Shown here: piece by piece, positions 1-13,500 of the stretch
Position numbering within the stretch: position 1 is the first letter of the stretch
Layout: each line of letters begins with the position of its first letter
Assembly: GCA_025084515.1 (NCBI GenBank)
Contig: JAJAGP010000365.1
Span: 389,712 to 453,711, forward strand
DNA: 64,000 bases
Direction of reading: 5' to 3'
DNA from: Ancistrus triradiatus
Lineage: Eukaryota > Chordata > Actinopteri > Siluriformes > Loricariidae
Notes under the pieces: generated by a model
What the model was told of the DNA's origin: nothing
Seen by the model: the letters and a program-made list of their open reading frames with translations, nothing else
The model's database searches: none
Made by a program: the position numbers and the translations under genes

Positions 1-716
1 TTCGTATCTGATAAACCATGCAGTTGAATCTTCAAGGAATTCAACTGCAAATGACAGTTACATACTGAGGAATGTAGGAATGTGAGTAAATTTGCGCCAG
101 GGCATTTTAACACCATTACTAAAGCATGTCATAAACATGTTTGTTTGTTTACTGGATAAAACTGCCTATGATGCAGGATACTCTGTTGAAAGACAGCTTG
201 AAGTTTTCTGCTGTTACACTACGTTACTACAGCTACACTGATGAACCTAGATTTTACAAATCACGTTATTCCCAAAGAACACCATAATCATTGTTATTCG
301 TCCGTATCTAGTATCATATAAGAGCAGGATCATAAGGCTGTTTTACACTTCCGTGTTATCATGATGCATCAAACCGTATCCATTGTCAGTAATACAGAAC
401 TGTTTTAATGAAGTTTAAGGAAACGGGTTCCATATGTGTTTGCTGACTCGGTAAAACGATAATAATGTTTCACATACTTAACACGTTCTGTAAATAACAG
501 CCTTTGTTTCCTTTCTATTTTCTTATGGACTACTGGGACGCGCTATGGTAACATTTCTGTTGTTTGTGAAGTTTACGTTAGTTAGCTTCGCACGCCAATT
601 AGCTAGCCACCTAGCCAGCTCGACAAAACCATTTCCTAACATGACAACAAAAATTAAGAATAAGACACACAAATATAAAACACACATAAAACGGAATATA
701 TATATATTTATCTCAC
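1..716. other. No gene recognised (probable intron of the left-hand neighbour)
   Basis: AT-rich, without homology I recognise. If the donor at 716-715 is real this is the start of its first intron. Confidence 0.4.
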
Positions 717-1000
717 CTGGGTCTTATCGAGTGGTTAAAAGCTGCTCAGACCGGGTTAGCTAGCAAAGAAAGCTAACACAGTCTATAACGAAAAGACTTC
801 TCACAGCGTTCGCAAACAAAGAAACAGTGACAACCTTACTAACAAATGTGCCACAACTCTGCTGCCATTTTAATTAATACGATTTAATTAAAACAACTGA
901 CATGTATTCCGCGTTAGCAGAGCTTCCAGTCAATGTAATGGGGCGCACAGGAATTCCCCCTTGTTTCTTCCGCACTTCACGGCATAACGCTCTGTCACTG
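717..1000 (-). other. Candidate untranslated first exon of a gene leaving the window to the left
   Basis: On the minus strand the block ends AAGACCCAG/GTGAGA, a strong donor with GT at 716-715. It contains only a very short ATG frame (ATG at 875-873, closed within ten codons), so it would be 5' UTR. Upstream lies a CpG-containing promoter-like block. Identity of the gene is not visible. Confidence 0.4.
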
Positions 1001-1060
1001 GCGACCTGCGCATCATACCCGTTTGTTACTGCGCATGCGCACAATCAATGTACGTGCACT
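900..1060. promoter_or_regulatory. CpG-containing promoter-like block with NRF1 palindrome
   Basis: TGCGCATGCGCA at 1030-1041 is a perfect NRF1 consensus. Around it lie further CpGs, a GGAAG ETS core on the minus strand (about 966-972) and GGGGCGCA, while the flanking DNA is AT-rich and CpG-poor. Such blocks are typical TATA-less housekeeping promoters, often bidirectional. Confidence 0.45.
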
Positions 1061-1351
1061 GTATTTAATAGTATCACTGAACCTACATTCAGAGGAAATG
1101 TTATCAGGTTCTTACCACATATTTTTTTTACGATTTTACCCGCCTTTTCTGGTTATGGTTACGGAAAGCACAGGGCGTAGGCATGGGGTGCCCTATATGG
1201 GGACGGCATGGGTAACTGTCGCAATACTGGGGAATAATTTCCCATCTGGCCTTACCTCGCAGGCATGGTTGATAGTACATGCATGACATATGACCAGCCT
1301 GAAGGCACCACCAAGGTCCGAAAGTGGGTCACCATTATGTTGAGCTAAGGA

Positions 1352-2022
1352 TTACTGATTATTATTCACTTATTAGCTACACCTCCTTGTTTCTATATGC
1401 ATTGTCCATTTTATCAGTTCTACTTACCATATTGATGCACTTTGTAGTTTTACAGTTGCAGACTGTAGTCCATCTGTTTCTCTACATACTTTGATAGTCT
1501 TATTTACTGTAATGGTCAGGGCCCCCACAGGACCACCATGGTCAGGTACTATTTGGGTGGTGGATCATTCTCAACACTGCAGTGACACTGAAGTGGTGGT
1601 GTGTGTGTTTTGCTGGTACAGTTGGATCAACACAGCAGTGCTGCTGGAGTTTGTAAGCTCTGTGTTCACTCCCTGTGCACTCTATTAGACACATCTGCCA
1701 TATTTCTCCACCTTATAGATGTAAAGTCAGACACAGTAGTTCATTTGTTGCTGTACAGGTTGTGTTGGTCATCCATTATCAGTGCTCACAGGATGCTGGT
1801 GGTTGGACATTTTTGGCTGGTGGACTATTTTCAGTCTATAAGTAACACTGAGGTGTTTAACAGCTCCAGCAGCACTGCTGTGTCTGATCCAATCATTCAT
1901 TAAGACACCACCACCACCACATCAGTGTAAGTGCAGTGCTGAGAATGATCCACCACCCAAATAGTATCTGATCTATAATGGTCCTGTGGGGGTCCTGGCC
2001 ATTACAGAACAGAGTAAATATG
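1352..2022. mobile_element. Foldback DNA element, copy 1 (truncated on the right)
   Basis: An imperfect long palindrome: the block GTGGTGGATCATTCTCAACA near 1556 recurs inverted as GAGAATGATCCACCACCC near 1941, and CAGCAGTGCTGCTGGAG near 1634 pairs with CTCCAGCAGCACTGCTGTG near 1863. Left end resembles copy 2 (ACTTATTAGCTACACCTCC). No coding capacity. The family is common in fish genomes; its superfamily is not certain to me. Confidence 0.8.
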
Positions 2023-3224
2023 AAAGTGAATACATGAAAGGTATGAAAATGAATAAACGAATGAATTAATTCTGTCTTCTCTCAAATTATATTCAAGGAT
2101 TCATTGTTGTAAACAGTTACAAATCAGATACAAATCAACTGTAATGCAAATAGGCACCATTAGAGGGCAGTAGTTATTACTGCATTAGTTTGTCATTGGA
2201 TCGCTGGCATCCAGCTTTTGTGCCAGAGTGCAACATGACACTACAAACTAAGCGGCAAGTAAATCCCCACAAGGGCTGTGATTCATTTTAGCTGCCGTTT
2301 GATGGAAAAGGGTGGCACAACATATACTGTTGTGACACGGCTCCAGTGACATGTTTGATTCTTAACTCTGGTTACTCATGTTTTTCATGTAACATCTGAC
2401 AATATCTGACAGATGTCTTGCTTTGCAAATATAATGTAATGAAAATGTATAAGTTACATATGCTTAGATGTGTCATTAGCTTAGCACTAATGTGACCATA
2501 TTTTAGTTTTCAAGAGAGGACAGGATGGCTGCAGGGGGTTCAAGAATGTGGTGACACCATGAACTTTAATACATAACCATTTAGTCTTTTAACACACTGT
2601 TTTGTTCGAATCAATGTTCAATCCTCGTTCACGGTCAATTCTGGCAGGGTCCCTTAAATAATTTATAAAGCAGTTTAAAAACATTTATTATGACCAACTC
2701 TTTGCCTAGTCATCAACATAAAGTTTCACACTTTCAGTTTAGTTCGATTCATTTTCTATAATCAGTCAGACTTTAAAAGTCAGATCAGATATATCACAAA
2801 ATTTGCACATTATTTTAATTCCATTCTGAACCCAACAAAGAATTAGTACAGGGAAACAAGGGTTATATTTGGCAGAGGAATGTATGGAAGTGCAGAGGAA
2901 GGGAGATTGAGTTACTGCTGAGTATTTTGTTCCAGTAACACACAACAACAACATTTTTCAGTCAACAGTTATCAATTACGTAAATCAAGAAGACGCTTAT
3001 GTACAGTTGCAAAAACTTTTGTAAACCATGTAGTCTTGTTTGTCCAATATTAAGGCACATAAGGTCTGGCCTTCTCAAATAAGATCTTATCTTGCGAACC
3101 ACATGCTAATCAAAACCTTTTTGAAAATTTTTTTAGAGGTCCAAAAAAGAATTGTAGAGATGGCCAAAGATGTAAATTGAGGGGGGGACTATCTCCACGC
3201 AGCTAGAAAGAATCGAGTTCAGCC

Positions 3225-3390
3225 ACTGACTGTGTAGAGTTTGCATTTTCTTCCCATGTCTGCGTGGGTTTCCTTCAGGTTCTTCCCACATTTCAAAGAC
3301 ATGGGTTAACTGGCATCTCTAAAGTGTCCCAGTGTAAATGTGCCTGTGATGTACTGGCACCTTGTTTGTGGTTGATTACCAGGTTACATC
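3225..3390 (+). repeat. SINE-2 3' portion (tRNA-derived, truncated)
   Basis: Shares TTCTTCCCA...TCTGCGTGGGTTTCC and AAAGACATGGGTTAACTGGC with the SINE-2 copies at 51.1 and 63.3 kb; the tRNA-like head is missing. Confidence 0.6.
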
Positions 3391-4189
3391 ATGCTGTCAG
3401 TTAGAATCCTGCTTGAGGGACCCTGAATTTGAATACGCAGATATGGAAAATGGCATAAATTTGTAGTTTTATGTTCAAAAAGCACTTGGCATAAAACCCC
3501 ACCTAAACTGTCAAGCATATTACTAATGGGGCTGCTTTGCTGCAGTTTGGCCCAGATAGCTTGCAATAATGAAGTTAACCATTAATTAATATTTGAATAC
3601 ATAATAACAGCAGAATCTTAGGGAAGCAGTCCTGCATCTGAAGCTTAACAGAAGTTAGACAGTAGGAAAAGACAGTGCTCTAAAACACACATGACAATGG
3701 GGTTTATAAATAGAAAATTGGTCATTTGGAATTTGTCTTTCAGACCATAACCCAGTGTTGTGGAAAGACACAAAGAGGTCCTCAGTGTTTTTCAAGTCTT
3801 GAAATATTATGGCTGCAAAAAAGTTCTTCCACCAGTTATTACATGCAAGTGTTCACATACTTTTTCCACCAACAGGGTTTCAGGCTTTGTCTAGTGGCTA
3901 TACAGTTTGTTTTTTTTTGTTTTTTTTGTTTTTTTTACATATGCCTACGCTAAAGACATTCAAAGTCAATTTTTTTTACAACTACACACATTCGATGTTA
4001 CCATGAAATTGATGTGTTAGATGTTAGTTGATGTGTAAGTAGAATATGTATGTTGGTTCTATTTGAGGTGTAGGTATGCGCCTTTTAACAACTGCATTAC
4101 CTTGTGTGAAACAGATCATTGATCAAAATGATCACTGACCAGACATTACCATAGTTACAAAGTCTTTTAATGCTACTGTAATGTAAATA

Positions 4190-4940
4190 CAGTGGTACCT
4201 CGGTTCTCGTCGTTAATTCGTTCCAGATATCTTGTTGAGAACCGAAAACAACGAGTACCGAGAAAATTTTCAACAGGAATAATGTAAATTGAATTAATCC
4301 AGACGTTCCAGACCCCCAGAAAATAGATACAGTATAAAGCATTATATACATTAATGGAGTTGTATTGTACAGGTGCTCTATGATTTATGAGGGGGATATG
4401 TTCCGACAAATCCACCATGCGTTAAATGTAACATCAACTGAGGAGTCTAACGAGTGTTTGGTGTGTCATGGTGGAGACAAGGCTGAAGTTGGCTTCTTAT
4501 TTGCCAGCTTATGTGCAGTGACATTATGGCGCCTGTAGATGGAGATTCACCCTCATGATAAGTAAAAAATAGTTAAGTTAATGTTTTAAACACTTACATT
4601 AACCTATGTGTGGCTGAAATCATTAACACAAAGCTTATTTTATAATAAAGTGTTGAAATCTCATGTAATTTAGTGAGTAATGGATTAGAAGTGAAAAGTA
4701 AAAGCAAACACTCACTCCACTGCTGCTAATGCTAACTGCAGCCTGTTTTCTGGAGCATTCAAATCCTGTTTACTTTCCGGTTGGCTAGCCTTTTTAGGCC
4801 CCATGGAGACTTATTTGCACTAAGAATTCAGTACTGTAGAAAATAAAGAAAAATACAATAAACACAGAGATCTTCTCTGTGTACCAAATGGTGAGTCATG
4901 AATCATGAATCAAGTTTTGGCTGAAATGAGTCACATGGCT
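4190..4940 (-). mobile_element. Tigger/pogo-like element, copy 1 (right end decayed)
   Basis: Preceded by TA, begins CAGTGGTACCTCGGTTCTC. Inside, on the minus strand, ATGGGGCCTAAAAAGGC reads MGPKK, the usual start of Tigger transposases, then decays. Minus orientation relative to the copy at 44.6 kb. Confidence 0.8.
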
Positions 4941-5021
4941 GTATTAGTTTCTAAACACACAACGATCAAATGACGAGCGTTTACCTATAAGTTCTAAAAA
5001 ATATGTAATATAGCTTTATTT

Positions 5022-6235
5022 CATGTTCATATCAGCAGGCAAAATGTTTACACACACTTTGTTAGTGTTTGGTGGCATTGCCTTTTAATTGCTTAAATTA
5101 ATCAAATATGGAATGACCTTCCGCAAGCTTGTCACAATTCTTTGCCCAGTTGTAAACAACTTTGAAGTTTTTGGCCAGTATCATGGGTTATTGCTTCATA
5201 ACTGTATTGTACCAGTCCCTTTTCCAGCAAAACATCTCCACAGCATGATGCCACCATCCAAATGCCTCGAGTTGGGATGGTGTTTTGAAGAAAAAGCATA
5301 CATACACAGTTTACGTACATAGGCTCCATGGACAAACTACATACACAGCATTAAGAACTATTGTCAAACAGGTATTTCTCAGGATTATCACCTGTGAGTG
5401 ATTAGCATCATGCTCAACATCTGCAGATAGTGAGCTTAAATCCTGTTTGAAGATCGGGAGCACAGGTTGAAGACTTTAGTGACAAAACTGCATCTAAATA
5501 TGTTTAGAACCAATCATTGCAAAGCAGGATGTGTTTCTCTTAGCAGAGCTATTTTTTGGCAGTGTGATCAGTCCAACAATGTTAACAGTTAACTGTCTGC
5601 TTACTTTTTTGAGTGATTTTGTCACTAAAAATGTTACAAACTCATTTACATGTACCAGAGTATAGAAAATTCAGTTGAATATCAAATTAGAGAAACAAGC
5701 TTTCCTGGAAGATATTGTCTAAACGTGTATTTCTCAATTTCCCCTCAGCTTTCCTGTAGTTTTGCTTAAGTTTTAAGATGGAGATATGACACTTTTTTGT
5801 GGTTCCACAAAAAGGTTGCAAAAGTGATCCAAGTTTGCATTGCACTGACTATTTCATTATCTTTGAAGTCTATGAGTAATCATCATTTCATGCAGTTTTT
5901 TACAGATGCTATTCAACCTTCAGCACTCCCAATTTTCTACTAATTGTGACAATTTGCCTATCAGTGCTACTTAATCACTACATAAATTTCTGAAATTTTC
6001 CAGACTGTTTAAGGACACATTCTGCTGGTGGAATGTAAATTTTCACCCACTGGAAATCTGAAATAGTGAATTACATCTGAAATAAATCCTTGTCTAATCA
6101 AAACATTTTAAATGACTGCTGATGTAAACAAATATATTGGAATGTAGGGTAACATGGAATTGGTGGATGTGTTAAAAATTTTAGTTTGAATGTCTTTAAT
6201 CTAGATGTACATACATTTCTGGCCATAGCTGTAAG
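5022..6235 (-). mobile_element. Tc1/mariner remnant
   Basis: The 5205-5270 part (CCAGCAAAACATCTCCACAG and CATGATGCCACCATCC) is the complement of a Tc1 transposase HHGGGSxM-type region. Flanks resemble Tc1 ends (TACACACACTTTGTTAG; ACATTTCTGGCCATAGCTGTA near 6212). Limits approximate; no open transposase. Confidence 0.5.
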
Positions 6236-7690
6236 TATTGCTTTACAGTATATATGATTGTTTGTATGATTAAAAAAGTTAAGTTAAAAGGAAAATAATC
6301 AATGATAGTAGAATTGTATATATAGTATGTAATAACATTTAAAAGCTTGTTATATATAGATAAAGCATATGGTTCTAAATTAAACAGTCATTAATGCTGT
6401 CAAAAGCAAAACCAGAAATTAATTCTTGGGCAGTCTTTCAGAATTGACATAATTTATTAATAACTGTGATAATACTGTAGTTCGTACAACAACAATTTTG
6501 ATGCCATTATGTAATACAGAAACACGATTTTAAAACATGACTGCGTACCATAAAAAAAGAGAAATGTGATACAAATGTTAACTGAGATGATATTAACACA
6601 TACATACAACGCCCCATACATTGCCCCATAATTTAACCAAGCAATTAGAAAACAGAAGCTGCCTGCCTGTATTTCTCTTTATTGCCTGTCATGTCATATA
6701 CTCCTCTCATTTCACAACAAATGAAGTCAATGTCTGTATTATTCAAAAACAGGAAATATTAATGTTTCCTGCTTAAAGTGTATGCCTTTTATTCACCTGT
6801 TGGCTTATGAATGACGTAATTATGGGACTGCCTTTCCTTTAACAAATATTTTTGTCCTTGGCATGAATGACCAACAGCTCCTTCACTCCCAAATAGTGGG
6901 CAGCACATCGTACATAGTAAAGTTTGAACTTGTAAGTCAACCGAGTAATTACCCAAGATTTGTATGAGGTTTATCAATTGGTGCATCACACTTCCCAGGA
7001 TTTAGCCTCAGTTCACAGTGTATCATAGTTCTTGCAATGTACACGCATGAAGCTGATGCAATTTGATTGGCTGCGCTTTCAGCAAAGGCGGTGAGCTCTA
7101 TGTTTGGTGTGCCCATTATATATGTACACCACCTTTCACAACAGTAACAAAGAAGGAAGGGGGATAAGGGGTCTGTACTACTGTACTTTTGGGAAGTGAG
7201 AGTAGTGCTGTATTTCCTGTTGTGGCTGCACCTGTTTGTTCACAGCTTCTTTAGTTCTGTCAGTCTGTTCCTACCTATAACCCTGACTTTCCTTTTTGTT
7301 CAGAAGTCCTGAGCTGAGGGATCATATCTTTCCAATCGTTCAGACCATTGTGCGTAACAGTGAAAGAGTAACTGAGGCTACATAGCTGCACTTATTTTGG
7401 CCATTGAATCTGTCCCCATGAGATGTCTTTCCATGTTTGTGTCCATATATGCATACTTATTGCACTGAGGTACAATAACACTTGATTTGAAATACCACAT
7501 TCACAAACGATTGTATGTAAAACAAGACAAATATGTATTACACAAATCTAATACGCTGTGAGTTTGCCATTCTGGATTTTCAGCTGACACACTTCATGTA
7601 TAAGACTTTGCTTGCGCAACTTAAACAAACTATGTTGACTTTAAAGTTTTAGAAGATAACGTGACATCTGATATGTCATTACTGCTGTTA
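6236..7690. other. No gene recognised
   Basis: AT-rich intergenic DNA downstream of arhgap4. No coherent reading frame, structured RNA or clear repeat was identified. Confidence 0.5.
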
Positions 7691-7699
7691 AGGTTTTTG

Positions 7700-8150
7700 C
7701 AAAAATGTAAAATGTGGTTTCTACTTTTCTGATATCACTAGTGAAAATGCTTCTAGTATTTTCCTTGAATTTATTACCATGTTTTTCTTTTCATAAATTT
7801 AAGAATTTAGTAGTATTTAGCATGTTCCCCTTTAATGGCAATGTGACAGCGTCAAACTGGCATGGACTCTGCATGTTTGTGCAAAATCTGATGATGTTAT
7901 TCATGTCATCCCAACATGATTTCACCAACCCAACGACCATCTTGTGTTAGTACTGACTACTTCTCTGTGCCCCCATAAATGCTTGATGGGGTTTAGGTCA
8001 GGACTGTGAAGGAAAGTCCATGACAGTCATCACTCAAAGACTCCAGAAGGTGTTGCAAGGCTTCAAGGTGTGTTTGAGTCATTATTTGCTAGGGTATGAA
8101 CCTTTTTCCACAAAGATCCAAACAAACATTTTCATTAGTGATTTCGGATA
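7700..8150 (-). mobile_element. Tc1/mariner remnant
   Basis: GATGGGGTTTAGGTCAGGAC (7986-8005) is the complement of the Tc1 SPDLNPIE region, and the following stretch resembles other fish Tc1 sequences read in reverse. Heavily decayed. Confidence 0.5.
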
Positions 8151-9098
8151 TATATGTACAGTCTAACCCCGTTTCGCCAACCACATCTCTCACCACCTGT
8201 GATGGCAGGACGGATTTCCATCCATGCCCTTTACCTCGAAAAGCTGCGAACTTCATCTCTTGCCCTTGGCAAGCTTATAACATGACAAATGTCTTGCCAG
8301 TAATTAAATTCTACCCCACTAAGCCGGTTTAGACCGTTGGTAGGTGTCACTGTAATCCTATTTTAAACGTGCAACGGCAGATGATGTACAGCCTCTGTCT
8401 GTTATCAGAGACTTTATATAAGGCGGAGACTGGTCACTGGCTGAAATATGAATGAGACTGTACTACAGAAGCCCCGCCCCATCATTAGAAAGAACCAATT
8501 GGCAAATTAGTAAATGTGTCAGAGAGCGGGATGGCAAGTCTTGGCCCCTTTGTAGTGGTGAGATGTGCAGTAGCCAGAATAATCTAAAAAAATCTTATTT
8601 TTCTGTTACTTGAAGCCAACAACACAAATAAGTTATATCATTTTTGTCAGATTATAACAGCAATTCTAAATATGCATTTTAAACATCTCTTTCAGGTTTG
8701 GATATATAGGTCTATCCCCATTCAAAGAGAAAGAAGTCTGGTCTTATATTGCTGGAAATAACTACCCTGTGACATTACCACAATGGTGGAGGAGTGAACA
8801 GACTTATCTTATAATGAATTTGCTTCTGTGTGCTTCGCGTCACAGAAAATCGTCTGTGTGTTTAAAAATTGTCAATCACGGACTATTTCTCAAATTTGCG
8901 TAAATGAATAGAAACTGTACGTTTATGAACATTGTAAATGTGATTGCACGATCACGTGGGCTGCTCAGTAAAAATTTTGTCAGCATCAGGTATGAATGTC
9001 ACTTTATAACCTTGTTAAGCCTCCAAACTCGTCTCTCTCCAAACATAGCCATGAAACAGACATAGGCGAGGTAAGTTTAGACTGTATGTATACATATC

Positions 9099-9100
<2 letters not shown>
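8151..9100. other. No gene recognised; possible decayed DNA transposon end near 8158
   Basis: TACAGTCTAACCCCGTTTCG at 8157-8176 looks like a pogo-type terminus, but no matching opposite end was found. Confidence 0.3.
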
Positions 9101-9385
<285 letters not shown>

Positions 9386-10293
9386 CTGTTTGTTGAGATC
9401 AAGTGACTATTATATCATATTAATGCTAATACAGCAGTAGTTTTTATGTTGTTGTTTTTGTACAAGAAACCTAGTAAAAATACAATCTAGCCCTGTAGTG
9501 AAATGCTGCATTTCATTACAGACTTAACAGGGCTCCTCAACCTTCTCTTGACAGTTTTCCTTCGGGGGATCTTTTAAAATCACGACTGTCCCTAATTTAT
9601 CAGAAGTATCAGATGTAAATCAGATGACCTTGTTGGGGCTGAGGGAGTGAGTCAACATAACTCTCGAATTTACCAGAATTTGCCCAGAAGGGATTAGGAT
9701 AAAAATGTAAACAGGAGAAAGAAAGTTTCAAAGACAAGTGCTTTTGCCAGTCCAACTGAATTGTTATGTAGCTAATTTCAACAGCTGATGTGCTAGTTAA
9801 ATATTAGCACACTTGCTAGCAAGCAAGCAGATAGGTAAAGGAAATAAATTAGCAGATTAGTTTCGACTATATTGTGCTTATAAGGGTAACTGGATTCTGT
9901 CTGAGAAATCTGTGCCCTATTGTGTGTGAGAGATGGTTAACTGTTAACAAACAATGCTGGAATGCAGGGAAAATTTCAGCCACTCCACTGGACAATACCG
10001 TAACAATTGACACTTGTAAGGGGGCAAAAAATGATAGAAGATTCTGCATGATCATAGCATAAAGCACAAACAAAATGGTAACCAGACGAGTAACAACAAA
10101 CACCATTACTAATGACTTTCTGAGTTGGTGATACTACATGAACTGACAACAGTTTTAAACAAAAGAATTTCATACTTGAGGTCTGAAAAGCATCATCTTG
10201 TACACTTGCAAAAATATATTCATCTCTACAATAAGTCTGCATTTGTTCTTGCCTTCTTCTCATGCATTTTCAGCTTTTTTGGTCCTCCATCCA

Positions 10294-10515
10294 TCAGTCC
10301 TGCTGGTCTGGGGCTTTAAAGAATCCCCGGCTACGCAAGCCAAAACCTGTGCTCTTTTTTATGGACTGCCTAGAAGTGCCACTAGAAATTGAGGAGGAGG
10401 AGGAGGAGGAGGAGGAAGAAGGAGCAGAAGTTGTCACTGGTAAGACTGAACCATCCTGAGGGGGTTGCCGAGACAGAAGTTCTTTGAAAACAGAATTCAT
10501 ATGCCGAGTGATCTC
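10294..10515 (-). CDS. arhgap4: arhgap4 coding exon 23 (last, poly-Ser, stop)
   Basis: 222 nt including TGA at 10296-10294. Begins EITRHMNSVFKELLSRQPPQ (human AQNMDSVFKELLGK), then a 10-residue serine run coded by a (TCC)n-like array, and a basic end GFGLRSRGFFKAPDQQD. Acceptor ccctcag. No canonical AATAAA was seen on this strand in the roughly 900 bases downstream, so the 3' end is not located. Confidence 0.95.
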   Translation of the reverse strand, partial: EITRHMNSVFKELLSRQPPQDGSVLPVTTSAPSSSSSSSSSSISSGTSRQSIKKSTGFGLRSRGFFKAPDQQD

Positions 10516-13500
10516 CTGAGGGTTGACAAATGGAGAGAGAAGGAAAGATTACATTATGTAAACCTCGTTTTATCACGTCAAATCAAGTCAGTTCAAGGTC
10601 ACGCACTCATACACAACATGACCAAAAGTATGTATGCATTCCTTCTAAATAGAGATCACTGATATTCAGCCACACTCACTACAAACAGGTTCATAACATG
10701 AAGCATACAGACATAAATAAACAGTATTATCAATTTCTGCCCTGTCCAGTCCATAATGAAATTGTATACCATTTTTAATGGAGAATGTTGGCTAGCTTGC
10801 ACAGAGCACTGACCTTAACTCCATCAGGACACCTATAAGTGTCATTAACTGAATTGCAGACCGTAAGCCAAGACTTTGATTTAGAAAGAAATTTAATAAA
10901 CAAGAAATTAATTAAAACAAGAAATTAATTAAAAAAAAACAGTAAAATGCTGGGTGCGAAGGTGTGAAAAGCTACTGCTGTATTAAATTTATAGAGCTAT
11001 AGGCTAAAGGTTTTTATCATGCTCAACAGGTAACCACTAAGAATAGCCTGTAGATGTCACACTGTATATAGTTGTAAAACTCTAATATAATTATAATTGA
11101 GGATCACTCATGAAGATGGTTTTGCATTGTAGTCATTAAGTATTTAGGCTTCAATTATGTGTTACTGGTCTAATCTCAAAGATTAGCTTTACAGGAACAT
11201 ATTTTGAGCTTTAAGTACAGTTCTAAAAGAAATACTTCAATGTATAACGAAATCAAACCAGAAATATTTACTTACTGTAGCCTTCTTTAAAACAAGCCAT
11301 GGACAATTATGCCACCAAATGTAGGGCAACCCAAATATGTACAGTACTACAAAATTTATGAATTGTAACAGTATAGAATAAAAAGAGAGTGGGATCAGGT
11401 CTTAACTTGCAGTGGATCAAACCACTGTGAGGCATGTGAAGAAGGGGGAGACAATCCTTAAACTTAAAAATGATTTTCTGCACTTGCTCATGTTCTTTCA
11501 ATGCATACTAATAAAAATAATTTTTATATAAGTATATGGTATATATTTAAAATTATGTAGTAAAGTTTACAGTGATTATACTGGGGGTGACAACTCTGTT
11601 TTTCCAAGGAAGGGAACAGATGGAGGATAGATGAAACATTATAATACATGTTGTTTGAGTAGGTGAGTCTTTAGACTTATGCTGAATGAAAGAAGAAACA
11701 TGGCCATTCTTCCTATTGTGAGAGGCTCATGGAGCTCCGGCCTTGTGTGCATTGTGTAATCTCAGACAAATTGACCCGAATTGGTGTGCAGGTGTGTAGT
11801 TATGAATCAAAGAATATAAATAACATGGAAGTGGTCTGAAAAGCTAGAGAAAAATATTCAACTTGGTTCTGGCTGCAACAGGAAGCCAGTGGAATGATCG
11901 CACTAAAGGAGATACAAGAATAAAACTTTGGTAGGTTATGAACCAGACAGGTATCAGCATTCTGAATGCTCTGGAATGGAGCAAAGGAACATGAAGGCAG
12001 ACCAGCAAGTAAAAGCTGTAGTAATCAAGCTTGGAAATAAAACGTGTGTGAGGATCCGAGCAGCTTCTATGGTCAGACAAGGGTGTGTTATTCTGATGCT
12101 GTGCAGAAGACAGCTGCAAGATCTGGTGTTTGTTGTGATGTGGTCAAAAAAATTGAGGTTATTGTCCAAAATCACATGGAGATTCTTTGGGTTTGTGGAC
12201 CTGATGAACAGTGAGACTGCCTGTGTTGACCGAGAGGTCTAGAGAGAAGTAAATTTGAGTATCATCTGCATAGCAATGGAAATTAATTGCTGAGCCCACC
12301 AATTTAGTGTAGATAGAGAAGGGGAGTGCACCAAGAACTGATCCATGAGGAACTCCTGTAGTAATCCTCTGATGTGATGAAATTGAAACACACCATTCTA
12401 CCTAATGGGACCCAACTTGTAAGTATGTTTTACTTGTAAGTAAAACAATATAGTACATTTCCCTGTTGTAGCACAGCCTTTTAGATACTACTGTTGAACA
12501 GAAGTTTAAGGGTTCAAGTTCCAAGCTTGCTAAGCTGCCCCTGAGCAAGACCCTTAACCCAGAATGGCTTGTACTGCAACTTGCATCAGTTCTAGGTCAC
12601 TTTGGACAAGAGTGTCTGCTAAATGACTAAATATATGTCACTACACATTATACACCAAGTACACAGAAGATGAACAGAATAAGGAAAAATTAAACAACAC
12701 ATTTTCATGGCTTAACAGATTGTACTTGTAGACCACCAGAAGAAGTCAGAAAATCTAAGAAGTTATACCTGGTCCACTGTGGGCATTGTCTGTCTGTCTG
12801 CTGCTCCTCCCATGGGCCTCACACTATCCAGAGTGTGTCTACGTTCCTGCAGGCTGAAACAGAAACACATTCATGTAAAAATTCATTTCGCACAAGATTC
12901 TAAATTGATTAGTCCATCAAATTATTCTAGATCCATCTACATTGGTACCTTTGTTCTAGACCACCTCAGAACTCATCAAATTCAGTTCCTGGCACATTTT
13001 GACTAGAAAAATTTGTCTCGGCTCTCACCATCAAGCAGCGCGACTTGTTTCAACCGAAACTCTATTCATTATTCAATACACAGTGATTCAAATTCACAAA
13101 AGCCCTTGCTCAGTGAAGCCAGTGAAGCCATTGTGTTTATCATGTTTTTCTTCATTTTTACATCTACGGTACTGTATCCTTAGCGCAAATAAGTCTCCAT
13201 GAGTCCTAAAAAGGTTAGTTTATAAGAGCCAACCGAAAGGAAAACTGAACTGAATCCTCCAAAACACATGCTGCAGTTAGCTTTACCAGCTATGCTAGTG
13301 CCCTGATTTCACCAATAAAGTGTTTTGCTTTTACGTTTCACCTTTAATCCATTACCCACTAAATTACATGAGATTTTCAACACTTTATTATAAAATAAGC
13401 GTTGTGTTAATGATTTTGGCCAACTGTAGGTTAATGTAAGTGTTAATGTAATTGTTAATGTGTAATAGGCTCCGCTATGATAAAGTATAGACTATATTAA

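Noticed and set aside
902..1286. Overlapping plus-strand ORFs at the left edge
   Set aside because: Lie in a promoter-like block and show no protein family features.
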